Of a DNA stretch of 64,000 nucleotides, positions 1-8,046 are shown piece by piece (the stretch's first letter is position 1; each line of letters opens with the position of its first letter). The stretch lies in the NCBI GenBank assembly GCA_948473115.1, contig CAOKWI010000016.1, positions 1 to 64,000 of the forward strand, in the 5' to 3' direction. The translations under genes were made by a program, and so were the position numbers. The stretch comes from an uncultured Lachnospiraceae bacterium. Its GTDB lineage: Bacteria; Bacillota; Clostridia; Lachnospirales; Lachnospiraceae. Under the pieces are notes generated by a model that was given only the letters and a program-made list of their open reading frames with translations, had not been told where the DNA came from and did not search any database.

Positions 1-270
1 ATTACGGGGAAGCGGAGCCCCTTGAAGAGGCGGAATATTACGGGGAAGCGGAGCCTCTTGAAGAGGCGGAATATTACGGGGAAGCGGAGCCCCTTGAAGA
101 AGCGGAATATTACGGGGAAGCGGAGCCCCTTGAAGGGGCGGAATATTATGAGGAAGCGGAACCGCTGGAAGAAGCGGAGTATTACGGGGAAGCGGAAACC
201 CTGGAAGAGGCGGGGCATTACGAGGAAGCGGACACCCTGGAAGAGGCGGACTACTATGAGGAAGCGGAAT
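1..270 (+). repeat. 36-bp tandem coding repeat
   Basis: Seven full units start at 1, 37, 73, 109, 145, 181 and 217, and an eighth partial unit starts at 253. Each encodes a 12-residue acidic repeat of the YGEAEPLEEAEY type in the frame of the lysozyme. The first four units are nearly identical and the later ones drift. The array runs off the left edge of the window, so its full copy number is unknown. Confidence 0.95.
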
Positions 271-2498
271 GCAAGGAGAAATCTCCTTCCGTGAATCCCT
301 TCCGCAGGCTGCTGCAGGGGCTTGGCTCCATGGGCAATATGGACAAGATCATTCTGGTGGCCGGTGTGGCTGTGCTGGCGCTGGCGGTGGTGATCGGCGG
401 CTTTTATATCAGTTCCAGGATCGTGGAGAAACAGGTCGCTGATTTTGCCAGTGTGGGCAGTCAGCTGGAAGGGATCGATATGATAGGAGGGCAGGGACTC
501 CTGGCGGTGGCAGACGCGGAACTTGCGCGTAAGGCAGCGGCGGAAGTCATTCAGGAGCAGCAGCCGGAGCCGCCCAAGGAGTACCAGGAGGTAGAATATG
601 GGAGGGATATCACTGTAACATTAAGCCTGACTTCTGTACAAAAAGATCTTAAGATCAAATTCGTAAACCAGTCCAACGGGAAATTGATCTCCAATGTCCC
701 GTTTGCCGTGACCGTGACGGATTCCAGTGGTAAGAGCGTGGTCTGGTCTGATGATGACATGGATGGTATCATTTACAAGACAGATGTCACGCCGGGAAAT
801 TATACGGTGGCCATGGAGCCTTTTTCCAATGGGCAGTACAGTAATTACAGCATACCTGAAACAGCCCAGAAGGTGGAAGTAAAGAAGGATATTGAATATA
901 AGAAGGTGGACGTGACCAACGAAGTGAAAAAGGAATCCGAGGTCAATGTGGCGAAGGAGGACACCAAACAGAATGTAACAGTGGTGGAATCTGCACTTCC
1001 TGATACCGTGGAATGGGTGGAGAGCCAGGTCATAGGGGAAACCTACAATGAGGTGGCGAAGAGCACGGTTCCCGATCCTGTCACACTTTTGTCGGTGGCC
1101 AATGCGAGCAAGCTGTTCAAAGTGTCCGAAACTGGCGCTACGGCTCCGATCCCGCCGGAATCTGTGCCCTCGGAGCCGGTTCCGGGCAGTTCGGTGCCTG
1201 TGGATCCTTCGAATCCTGTAACACCCTCGGATCCTGCAAATCCTTCTGAACCGGTTCCGACATTGGTTCCCACACCGGAACCGACACCGATCCCGACGCC
1301 AGTCCCAACGCCGGAACCCACGCCGATCCCGACACCGGTTCCCACACCGATCCCTACGCCCATCCCTACGCTGCAGGGAATGATGCTGGATCAGTCGGGC
1401 GTGACGATACTTTCCACGGCGACAGCTACCGTAAATGCCACACTGACCGGTGCTGTGACGCCGGCTCCCACCGTGTCGGCAGTATCGGCAGACGCCAATA
1501 TAGCCGTGGTTTCCGTGTCCGGCACGGCGGTGACGGTTACCGGGGCCGCGGCTGGAGAAACGGTGGTTACTGTGAGTTACACGGAGAATGGGCAGACGGT
1601 CGCGGCAAACTTCACGGTCACGGTAAAGAGCCATCCCAGGGAGGATACTGCCACTAAGCTGAAGGATGCCAGCGGAAACCAGCTGTTTGTGCTGGTGGAC
1701 GGTGAGTATAGGGAAGCAGTTTATGCGGACTATTATACGACAGATCAGTTCTTCGTCAGGGGGCAGGCGAAATATACCGGATGGCAGACCCTGGACGGAA
1801 ATGTCTATTATTTTGACGCAAACGGTGAAAAAGTCACCGGAGAGCAGGTGATCCAGGGGGCAAAGTATAATTTTGCCAGCGACGGTTCCCTTGTAAAGGG
1901 TTCCGGAAACATGGGGATCGATGTATCTAAGTGGAACGGAAACATCGACTGGACGGCGGTGAGCAATTCCGGTGTTTCCTATGTGATCATAAGATGCGGG
2001 TACAGGGGTTCTTCCCAGGGCAGCCTGATCGAAGACCCCAAATTTGCAGCCAATATCAAGGGGGCTACGGCGGCAGGCTTAAAGGTGGGCGTTTATTTCT
2101 TTACCCAGGCCGTAAATGAGGTAGAAGCTGTGGAAGAGGCGTCCATGGTACTGGAGCAGATCAGGGGATATAAGATTTCCTATCCGGTATTCCTGGATGT
2201 GGAGCCCAGCGGCGGACGGGCAGATGCGATCAGCAGGGAGACAAGGACAGCGGTCTGCAAGGCATTCTGTGAGACCATACAGGGTGGAGGCTATACAGCC
2301 GGAGTCTATGCAAATAAGACTTGGCTCACAAGCAAGATGAATGCAGGCGAACTGAGCGCATACAAGATCTGGCTGGCCCAGTACGCGGCAAATCCTTCTT
2401 ACTCAGGGCGTTATGACCTGTGGCAGTACAGATCTAACGGAAGCGTCAGCGGCATTAAGGGAAATGTGGATATGAACCTGAGCTACTTGGGATACTGA
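3..2498 (+). CDS. GH25 lysozyme, membrane-anchored, with acidic cytoplasmic repeats (5' end outside window)
   Basis: The protein probably cleaves the glycan strand of peptidoglycan from the outer face of the membrane. The frame is open from the first bases of the window, so the start lies upstream. Residues in the window begin with acidic 12-residue repeats (YGEAEPLEEAEY). A basic stretch (FRRLL) and one hydrophobic segment (IILVAGVAVLALAVVIGGFY) follow, which puts the repeats in the cytoplasm. Outside come a beta-rich carboxypeptidase-regulatory-like domain, a Pro-Thr-Pro spacer (about 1250-1370), a Big_2-like domain, a choline-binding-like YYFDANG motif, and a C-terminal GH25 domain starting at GIDVSKWNG with the catalytic pair in FLDVEP. 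A GTG at 291 could be taken as the start, but the repeats upstream are in the same frame without a stop. The extracellular part is paralogous to the product of 4983-6248. Confidence 0.85.
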   Translation, partial: YGEAEPLEEAEYYGEAEPLEEAEYYGEAEPLEEAEYYGEAEPLEGAEYYEEAEPLEEAEYYGEAETLEEAGHYEEADTLEEADYYEEAECKEKSPSVNPFRRLLQGLGSMGNMDKIILVAGVAVLALAVVIGGFYISSRIVEKQVADFASVGSQLEGIDMIGGQGLLAVADAELARKAAAEVIQEQQPEPPKEYQEVEYGRDITVTLSLTSVQKDLKIKFVNQSNGKLISNVPFAVTVTDSSGKSVVWSDDDMDGIIYKTDVTPGNYTVAMEPFSNGQYSNYSIPETAQKVEVKKDIEYKKVDVTNEVKKESEVNVAKEDTKQNVTVVESALPDTVEWVESQVIGETYNEVAKSTVPDPVTLLSVANASKLFKVSETGATAPIPPESVPSEPVPGSSVPVDPSNPVTPSDPANPSEPVPTLVPTPEPTPIPTPVPTPEPTPIPTPVPTPIPTPIPTLQGMMLDQSGVTILSTATATVNATLTGAVTPAPTVSAVSADANIAVVSVSGTAVTVTGAAAGETVVTVSYTENGQTVAANFTVTVKSHPREDTATKLKDASGNQLFVLVDGEYREAVYADYYTTDQFFVRGQAKYTGWQTLDGNVYYFDANGEKVTGEQVIQGAKYNFASDGSLVKGSGNMGIDVSKWNGNIDWTAVSNSGVSYVIIRCGYRGSSQGSLIEDPKFAANIKGATAAGLKVGVYFFTQAVNEVEAVEEASMVLEQIRGYKISYPVFLDVEPSGGRADAISRETRTAVCKAFCETIQGGGYTAGVYANKTWLTSKMNAGELSAYKIWLAQYAANPSYSGRYDLWQYRSNGSVSGIKGNVDMNLSYLGY

Positions 2499-2500
2499 CT

Positions 2501-2573
2501 GTAACAGTTCAGCCAGTCCATGAAAATGGCGGGGAATCGTCCCTGCACGAATTTAACGTCATTTACGTGGACT
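2501..2573 (+). repeat. Remnant or short derivative of inverted-repeat element family B
   Basis: The 14 bases at 2501-2514 (GTAACAGTTCAGCC) match exactly the left end of the elements at 6249 and 53603. They start two bases after the lysozyme stop codon. No matching right end was found nearby. Behind it a hairpin can form between 2515-2528 and 2560-2573 (12 of 14 pairs), which may also end transcription of the lysozyme gene. Confidence 0.55.
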
Positions 2574-2598
2574 GAGGGAACGCTTAAAACAAAAAAAC

Positions 2599-2631
2599 TT
2601 GTAGCCATAATATGTAAAAATATGGTAGAAT
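2599..2631 (+). promoter_or_regulatory. Probable promoter of rfbB (extended -10)
   Basis: An extended -10, TGG then TAGAAT (2623-2631), lies 36 bp before the rfbB start. A weak -35-like TTGTAG is at 2599-2604, with a spacing too long for TAGAAT, so recognition would rest on the extended -10. The context TATGGTAGAATG resembles the phosphoglucomutase promoter at 18535. Confidence 0.45.
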
Positions 2632-2667
2632 GTAAACTACAGCTATGACAGAGGAAAGGAAAAGACG

Positions 2668-3750
2668 ATGAGAACTTATCTTGTGACAGGCGGTGCGGGC
2701 TTTATCGGTTCGAATTATATTCATTATATGTTTCGGAAATATGGGGATGAGATCCGTATCATCAATGTGGATGCCCTGACATATGCAGGAAACCTGGAGA
2801 ATCTGAAGGATGTTGAGAACAGGCCGAATTATACTTTTGTTAAGGCGGATATCTGTGACAAGGAAGCCATTACCCGCATCTTTGCGGAGAATGAAATTGA
2901 TCGGGTGGTGCATTTTGCGGCGGAGAGCCATGTGGACAGGAGCATTGTAAACCCGGAGGTCTTTGTACAGACCAACGTGCTGGGCACCGCGGTGATGCTG
3001 AACTGCGCGAAGGCGGCGTGGGAACAGCCTGACGGAAGCTTTCAGGAGGGAAAGAAATTTCTCCATGTGTCCACGGATGAGGTGTATGGTTCCCTGCCCG
3101 ATGATGACAGTGCGTTTTTCTATGAGACAACGCCCTATGCTCCCCACAGTCCCTATTCCGCCAGCAAGGCGGGGGCGGACATGCTGGTGAAGGCCTATAT
3201 GGATACCTATCATTTCCCGGCAAATATCACCAACTGCTCCAACAATTACGGACCCTATCAGTTCCCGGAGAAGTTCATTCCGCTGATGATCAATAATGCC
3301 CTGCAGGGCAAGAAGCTTCCCGTTTACGGGGACGGAAAGAATGTCCGGGACTGGCTGTATGTGGAGGATCATGCGAAGGCCATCGACATGGTGCAGGAAC
3401 AGGGAAAGCTGTTTGAAACCTACAATATCGGCGGCCATAATGAAAAGCAGAATATTGAGATCCTTCATATCATTCTGGAGACTTTGCAGGATATGCTGCC
3501 CGATGACGATCCCAGAAAGGCCCATGTGACGGAGGAGCTTATCAGTTATGTGGAGGATCGGAAGGGGCATGACCGCAGATATGCCATAGCCCCGGACAAG
3601 ATTAAAAAGGAGATTGGCTGGGAGCCGGAGACCATGTTCCGGGAGGGCATCCGCAAGACCATCCAATGGTTCTTTGAGCATGAGGAGTGGATGAAGAACG
3701 CCACCAGCGGAGACTACCAGAAGTACTATCAGGAGATGTATGAAAAATAA
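2668..3750 (+). CDS. rfbB: dTDP-glucose 4,6-dehydratase
   Basis: It converts dTDP-glucose to dTDP-4-keto-6-deoxyglucose, the second step of dTDP-L-rhamnose synthesis, in the cytoplasm. The 360 residues match the family length. An N-terminal Rossmann motif TGGAGFIGSN (about residues 7-16) binds NAD. The STDEVYG motif near residue 135 and YSASK near residue 167 carry the catalytic Thr-Asp-Glu and Tyr/Lys. The start ATG follows a GAGGAAAGGAAAAG ribosome site. It heads a group with rfbA and rfbC, separated from rfbA by a hairpin and a family A repeat element. Confidence 0.96.
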   Translation: MRTYLVTGGAGFIGSNYIHYMFRKYGDEIRIINVDALTYAGNLENLKDVENRPNYTFVKADICDKEAITRIFAENEIDRVVHFAAESHVDRSIVNPEVFVQTNVLGTAVMLNCAKAAWEQPDGSFQEGKKFLHVSTDEVYGSLPDDDSAFFYETTPYAPHSPYSASKAGADMLVKAYMDTYHFPANITNCSNNYGPYQFPEKFIPLMINNALQGKKLPVYGDGKNVRDWLYVEDHAKAIDMVQEQGKLFETYNIGGHNEKQNIEILHIILETLQDMLPDDDPRKAHVTEELISYVEDRKGHDRRYAIAPDKIKKEIGWEPETMFREGIRKTIQWFFEHEEWMKNATSGDYQKYYQEMYEK

Positions 3751-3764
3751 AAAGGAACCGGATC

Positions 3765-3792
3765 AATGGGAACGATGGACGTCGTTCCCATT
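3765..3792 (+). terminator. Hairpin after rfbB
   Basis: An 11-bp perfect stem (AATGGGAACGA with TCGTTCCCATT) around a 6-base loop lies 14 bp after the rfbB stop. No U-run follows, so it may slow or stabilise RNA ends rather than act as a classical terminator. Confidence 0.45.
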
Positions 3793-3815
3793 CGGTGCGC
3801 AAGGCGAAAAGATTT

Positions 3816-4010
3816 CCACCTGTGCGGTTGCAATCCAATGGCCTGTCTGCATGCCATTTATGGCAATGCAGACGGGGTGTTGGATTAGCAACCCACCCTC
3901 AAATGAGCAAAACGCGGATGCGCAAGCAGACGCAAGAGCGCGTAAGCGCGAGTTTTGTGAATGTGAGAGTCAGGTTGGATGCTCCAAAGAGCATCCAACC
4001 GCACAGGTGG
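3816..4010 (+). mobile_element. Non-coding inverted-repeat element, family A, copy 1
   Basis: This 195-bp element is bounded by perfect 15-bp terminal inverted repeats (CCACCTGTGCGGTTG and CAACCGCACAGGTGG). Its flanks, AAAGATTT at 3808-3815 and ACAGATTT at 4011-4018, agree in 7 of 8 bases, as expected for an aged 8-bp target duplication. It can fold into three hairpins, the last being GGTTGGATGCTC with GAGCATCCAACC. It encodes nothing convincing. Two related copies are at 28721 (same orientation) and 36059 (inverted). Confidence 0.85.
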
Positions 4011-4123
4011 ACAGATTTTCTAAGGCATCCCAAAACGATGCCGAAGGCGGCCTGGCGGGAAGTGCAGAAACGGAACTGGAATAACAACAGCTTTGTAACG
4101 GAACGGGAATAGGAGGTTATACT

Positions 4124-4993
4124 GTGAAAGGAATCATATTGGCGGGAGGATCGGGAACCAGACTGTATCCCTTGACGAAGGCAGTGTCAAAACAGATCAT
4201 GCCGGTGTATGACAAACCCATGATCTATTACCCCTTGTCCACGCTGATGCTGGCGGGGATCCGGGAGGTGCTGATCATCTCTACCCCCAGGGATCTCCCG
4301 GTATTCAGGGAACTGCTGGAAGACGGGCACCAGCTGGGAATGGAATTTACCTATGCGGTGCAGGAGTCTCCCAGAGGACTGGCGGACGCTTTCATTATTG
4401 GGGAAAAATTTATCGGCAGCGACCGGGTGGCGCTTGTGCTTGGGGATAATATTTTCTATGGACAGAGCTTCTCCAGGGTGCTCCGTGAAGTGGCGGCAAG
4501 GGAGAAGGGAGCCACCATTTTCGGCTATTATGTCCGGGATCCCAGGGAATATGGGGTAGTGGAGTTCGACGGGAACGGCAAGGCACTTTTCATTGAGGAA
4601 AAGCCGGAGAATCCGAAGAGTAATTACGCGGTGCCGGGGTTGTATTTTTATGACAATGACGTGGTGGAGATCGCGAAAAACGTCAGGCCCTCTGCCAGGG
4701 GAGAGATTGAGATCACCAGTGTGAATAATGAATATCTTTCCAGAGGGACGCTGCATGTGGAGACGCTGGGACGGGGCTTTGCCTGGCTGGACACCGGCAA
4801 TCACGATGCCCTGCTGGATGCCAGCGACTTTGTGGCGGCTTTCCAGAAGAGACAGGGGCTGTATATTTCCTGTATCGAGGAGATTGCATACAAGAGAGGC
4901 TTTATTGACAAAGAGCAGCTGCTAAAGCTGGCTGAGCCTCTGATGAAAACGAATTATGGGAAGTATATGGTAGAGGTAGCAAATGGACTCTAA
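4124..4993 (+). CDS. rfbA: Glucose-1-phosphate thymidylyltransferase
   Basis: It joins dTTP and glucose-1-phosphate to make dTDP-glucose, the entry step of the dTDP-rhamnose pathway. The 289 residues are typical for RmlA. The nucleotide-binding signature [12 protein letters not shown] is at residues 6-17, followed by [15 protein letters not shown]. The start is GTG at 4124, placed by an AGGAGG ribosome site 8 bp upstream. The last 11 bases overlap the next gene (4983), so the two are translationally coupled. Confidence 0.96.
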   Translation: MKGIILAGGSGTRLYPLTKAVSKQIMPVYDKPMIYYPLSTLMLAGIREVLIISTPRDLPVFRELLEDGHQLGMEFTYAVQESPRGLADAFIIGEKFIGSDRVALVLGDNIFYGQSFSRVLREVAAREKGATIFGYYVRDPREYGVVEFDGNGKALFIEEKPENPKSNYAVPGLYFYDNDVVEIAKNVRPSARGEIEITSVNNEYLSRGTLHVETLGRGFAWLDTGNHDALLDASDFVAAFQKRQGLYISCIEEIAYKRGFIDKEQLLKLAEPLMKTNYGKYMVEVANGL

Positions 4994-6248
4994 GTTGAGA
5001 AAACTGGCGATTATGGGGTCCCTGGTGATGATCCTGCTGGTGTCCCTCCTGGTAGTGTGGGGCAATAGGGATCAATCCAACAGTCCTGGCGGCGGAACGC
5101 AGGATACAACCAGGCAGGAAAGCCCTGAACCGCCGAAACAGCCGGAGACGGGGGTGACAGGACAGGTTGGGGATGATCTGTCGGCGTTTATGCAGGACGA
5201 AACTTTCTTTGACCCGGAGATCAATCCCATCCTGGAGGCAGCCCGTGATCAATCCAACCGTCTGTCACTGATGGTCACTTCCGTGGAGAAGGATCTCCGG
5301 ATCCAGATCGTGGACAATGAGGGGGAGCCTGTGACAGGGGAAAGCTTCTATGTATCCCTGCGGGATATGGGGGAGTACAAGGACCTGGACAAGGACGGTG
5401 TGATCTATATCGGGGACCTGGATGCGGGGGAGTATTATGTGGAGCTGCTTCCCATCGCCGGATATCATGTGCCGGGAAATGAGACCCGCGTCCATGTGAA
5501 GGACAAGGTGGAATATGTGGCGATAGACGATATATCGCTGTTGATCAAGACCGAGGCGGATATCGATGCGGAGGCGGAGGATACTGCCGTGGCTGACGCG
5601 GTGTCGGATGCGGACAAGACAGAAATCAGGAATTTCCAGGCTACTTCCGGCAATTCCCGCCTGGGAATCGACGTGTCCAAGTGGAATAAGGAGATCGACT
5701 GGGACAGAGTGAAGGGCGCGGGAATCGAATTTGCCATTATCCGTGCCGGCTACCGTGGGTCTGTGACGGGAAGCCTGGTGGAGGATCCGTATTTCGTGGC
5801 AAATATGAAGGGGGCTGCGGCCAGCGGGCTTTCCACAGGCGTCTATTTCTTTACCCAGGCGGTGAATGAAGTGGAAGCGGTGGAGGAAGCCTCCGCCGTA
5901 CTGAAGCTGATCCAGGGTTATGAGATCAGCTGTCCCATCTTTATTGACACGGAAGGCGCCGGAGGAAACGGACGTGCGGACGGACTGGATCCGGAGACCA
6001 GGACGCTGGTCTGCGAGGCGTTCTGCAGGACCATAGAGAATGCCGGATATGATGCGGGGGTATACGCCAGCCGCAACTGGTATAATAATAATCTGTACAC
6101 CAACAGGCTGGACCAGTACTGTATCTGGCTGGCGGAATACAGGAGCGTGCCACTTTACCAGGGATATTACCAGATGTGGCAGTATACCTCAAAAGGTAAA
6201 GTGGACGGCATCCAGGGCAATGTGGATATGAACATAAGTTACTTTTAG
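4983..6248 (+). CDS. GH25 lysozyme, membrane-anchored (second paralogue)
   Basis: This 421-residue protein is predicted to hydrolyse peptidoglycan at the outer membrane face. It has a short basic N terminus, one membrane segment (about residues 10-27), and a beta-rich domain (about 90-185) alignable with the same region of the first lysozyme (both read SVEKDL/SVQKDL and DKDGVIY/DMDGIIY). The GH25 domain runs from about residue 226 ([13 protein letters not shown]) to the end, with the Asp-x-Glu pair in FIDTEG. It lacks the proline spacer, Big_2-like domain and acidic repeats of its paralogue. It overlaps rfbA and ends directly at a family B element. Confidence 0.9.
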   Translation: MDSKLRKLAIMGSLVMILLVSLLVVWGNRDQSNSPGGGTQDTTRQESPEPPKQPETGVTGQVGDDLSAFMQDETFFDPEINPILEAARDQSNRLSLMVTSVEKDLRIQIVDNEGEPVTGESFYVSLRDMGEYKDLDKDGVIYIGDLDAGEYYVELLPIAGYHVPGNETRVHVKDKVEYVAIDDISLLIKTEADIDAEAEDTAVADAVSDADKTEIRNFQATSGNSRLGIDVSKWNKEIDWDRVKGAGIEFAIIRAGYRGSVTGSLVEDPYFVANMKGAAASGLSTGVYFFTQAVNEVEAVEEASAVLKLIQGYEISCPIFIDTEGAGGNGRADGLDPETRTLVCEAFCRTIENAGYDAGVYASRNWYNNNLYTNRLDQYCIWLAEYRSVPLYQGYYQMWQYTSKGKVDGIQGNVDMNISYF

Positions 6249-6447
6249 GTAACAGTTCAGCCATGAAATGATTTGCAAGCTGTGCGTGGGTGCTTGCACA
6301 CAAAGCACTGATTCAAAATCATTTCATGAGCGGAGCGCCTCATAATGAAATAAAGGGTGAGCCGCGAAAGCGGCGTCGGATGCGAAGCAGACGCTGAGGA
6401 GGGGGCTTGCCCACCTCGTTAGGAATTATGAGAGACTGAACTGTTAC
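6249..6447 (+). mobile_element. Non-coding inverted-repeat element, family B, copy 1
   Basis: The element begins with GTAACAGTTCAGCC and ends with GACTGAACTGTTAC, a 13 of 14 inverted match. It starts at the base after the lysozyme stop codon. Inside is a long imperfect hairpin (CATGAAATGATTT near the left, AAATCATTTCATG in the middle) and a GC-rich block shared nearly verbatim with the copy at 53603 (GCGGCGTCGGATGCGAAGCA). No target duplication is visible here. Ends starting with GTAA resemble those of IS66-family elements. Confidence 0.8.
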
Positions 6448-6469
6448 CGGAGGAGGCAGGAGAGAGAGT

Positions 6470-7021
6470 ATGGGTAAAATTACAGTGGAAACATGTGAGA
6501 TAGAGGGACTGAAGGTGATCACTCCCCAGGTGCATACGGACGAGAGGGGATATTTCTACGAATCCTATCAGTACGAGGATTACAAGGCGGCAGGGATCCC
6601 GGAGGTTTTTGTGCAGGACAACCAGTCGGCTTCCAGGCGGGGTGTCCTTAGGGGACTGCATTTCCAGAAACAGTTTGCCCAGGACAAGCTTGTGCGGGTG
6701 ATCCGCGGCGAGGTCTTTGACGTGGCGGTGGATATCAGGGAGGGATCCGCGACATATGGGAAATGGTTTGGCGTGCTTCTTTCGGAAGAGAATAAGAAAC
6801 AGTTTTTTATTCCCAGGAATTTTGCCCATGGATTCCTGGTATTATCCGATTACGCAGAGTTCTGCTATAAGGTGACGGATTTTTACCATCCCAATGATGA
6901 GGGAGGGATTCTCTACAATGATCCCGCCATTGGAATAGAATGGCCCATCCCTGAGGGAATGGAGCTGATCCTTGCGGAGAAGGATAAAAACTGGGGCGGC
7001 ATTGGCAGCCTGAAAAAGTAA
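6470..7021 (+). CDS. rfbC: dTDP-4-dehydrorhamnose 3,5-epimerase
   Basis: It epimerises dTDP-4-keto-6-deoxyglucose to the L-lyxo form, the third step of dTDP-rhamnose synthesis. The 183 residues match RmlC in length. RGLHFQ near residue 60 holds the catalytic histidine, and RGEVFDVAVDIR and FAHGFLVLSD are cupin-fold strands of the family. The start follows GGAGGAGGCAGGAGAGAG, with a family B element just upstream. rfbD, the last pathway gene, is not in the window. Confidence 0.95.
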   Translation: MGKITVETCEIEGLKVITPQVHTDERGYFYESYQYEDYKAAGIPEVFVQDNQSASRRGVLRGLHFQKQFAQDKLVRVIRGEVFDVAVDIREGSATYGKWFGVLLSEENKKQFFIPRNFAHGFLVLSDYAEFCYKVTDFYHPNDEGGILYNDPAIGIEWPIPEGMELILAEKDKNWGGIGSLKK

Positions 7022-7035
7022 GAGGAAAAGCTGAC

Positions 7036-8013
7036 ATGAAGATAAGCAAGAAGCTGGGAATTACTCTTTTTTCCGCGGTAATGCTGCTGATGGCAGTGAT
7101 CATTATGGTGCATCACAATCCCCATGCGGATCCCCATGAGGAATTGCTCAAGAAGATCATTTCCTGCGTGGTGATTGCGATGTCGTGCCTGGTCTTTGCC
7201 AGGGGATACGACAAATTCACAACACTGCCGGTGGAATTATTCCAGAACAGGCATCTGATCTGGAAACTGGCAAAGAATGATTTTAAGAAGCGCTATGCGG
7301 GATCCTATATGGGTGCGGTGTGGGCCATGATCCAGCCGGTGGTCACTGTGGCAATGTATTATGTGGTATTTGAGGTTATCATGGGTAATCCCGGACGGGG
7401 CGCCGATGATGTGCCCTATGTGCTGTTCCTGACAGCGGGTCTGGTGCCCTGGTTCTTCTTTTCCGAAGCGCTGAATAACGGCACCAATGCCCTGACAGAG
7501 TACAATTACCTTGTGAAGAAGGTGGTCTTTAAGATCAGCATCCTGCCCATTATCAAGATTATTGCGGCTACCTTTATCCATGCCTTTTTTGTGCTGGTGC
7601 TGCTGGTGATCGCGGCATTTTACGGGTATTATCCCACGGTGTACACCATACAGATCTTATATTACAGTATATGTATGTTTGTCTTTGTGCTGGCATTGTG
7701 TTATACTACTTGTGCCATTGTGGTTTTTTTCAGGGATCTGTCCCAGATCATTAACATCATGCTTCAGATTGGCATGTGGGCAACCCCTATCCTGTGGGAT
7801 ATCAATAAGATTAACAGCGGCTGGGCGGTAGCGTTGAAGATCAATCCCCTGGTATACATCGTAAATGGGTATCGGAGTGCGATCTATGAAAGACAATGGT
7901 TTTTTGAGGATTTCTATTCCACCATGTACTTCTGGATTGTGACAGTGGTGTTGTTCGGTATCGGGGCATTGGTGTTCAAGCGGCTTAAGGTTCATTTTGC
8001 GGATGTGCTGTGA
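7036..8013 (+). CDS. wzm: Polysaccharide ABC exporter, permease subunit (Wzm/TagG type)
   Basis: This ABC-2 permease would move a finished lipid-linked polysaccharide across the membrane together with the ATPase at 9696. The 325 residues include the family sequence LIWKLAKNDFKKRYAGSYMG before the first core membrane helix and WATPILWD near the fifth. Two extra hydrophobic segments at residues 8-25 and about 41-57 precede the usual core, making it longer than typical Wzm (about 260). It starts 14 bp after rfbC with an AAGAGGAAAAG ribosome site, so it shares that operon. Confidence 0.9.
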   Translation: MKISKKLGITLFSAVMLLMAVIIMVHHNPHADPHEELLKKIISCVVIAMSCLVFARGYDKFTTLPVELFQNRHLIWKLAKNDFKKRYAGSYMGAVWAMIQPVVTVAMYYVVFEVIMGNPGRGADDVPYVLFLTAGLVPWFFFSEALNNGTNALTEYNYLVKKVVFKISILPIIKIIAATFIHAFFVLVLLVIAAFYGYYPTVYTIQILYYSICMFVFVLALCYTTCAIVVFFRDLSQIINIMLQIGMWATPILWDINKINSGWAVALKINPLVYIVNGYRSAIYERQWFFEDFYSTMYFWIVTVVLFGIGALVFKRLKVHFADVL

Positions 8014-8046
8014 GAAGCCCTGCCACTGATATCGCGGAGGCTTGCT

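Noticed and set aside
22-294. Open frame encoding a basic Lys/Arg-rich repeat protein
   Set aside because: It is the shifted reading of the 36-bp repeat; the acidic frame continues without a stop into the lysozyme.
621-1634. Long minus-strand frame of 337 residues inside the lysozyme gene
   Set aside because: It is an antisense shadow of a strongly biased coding region, with Arg/His-rich low-complexity sequence.
3740-4112. Open frames between rfbB and rfbA
   Set aside because: They lie over the family A element and have no ribosome site or protein-like composition.
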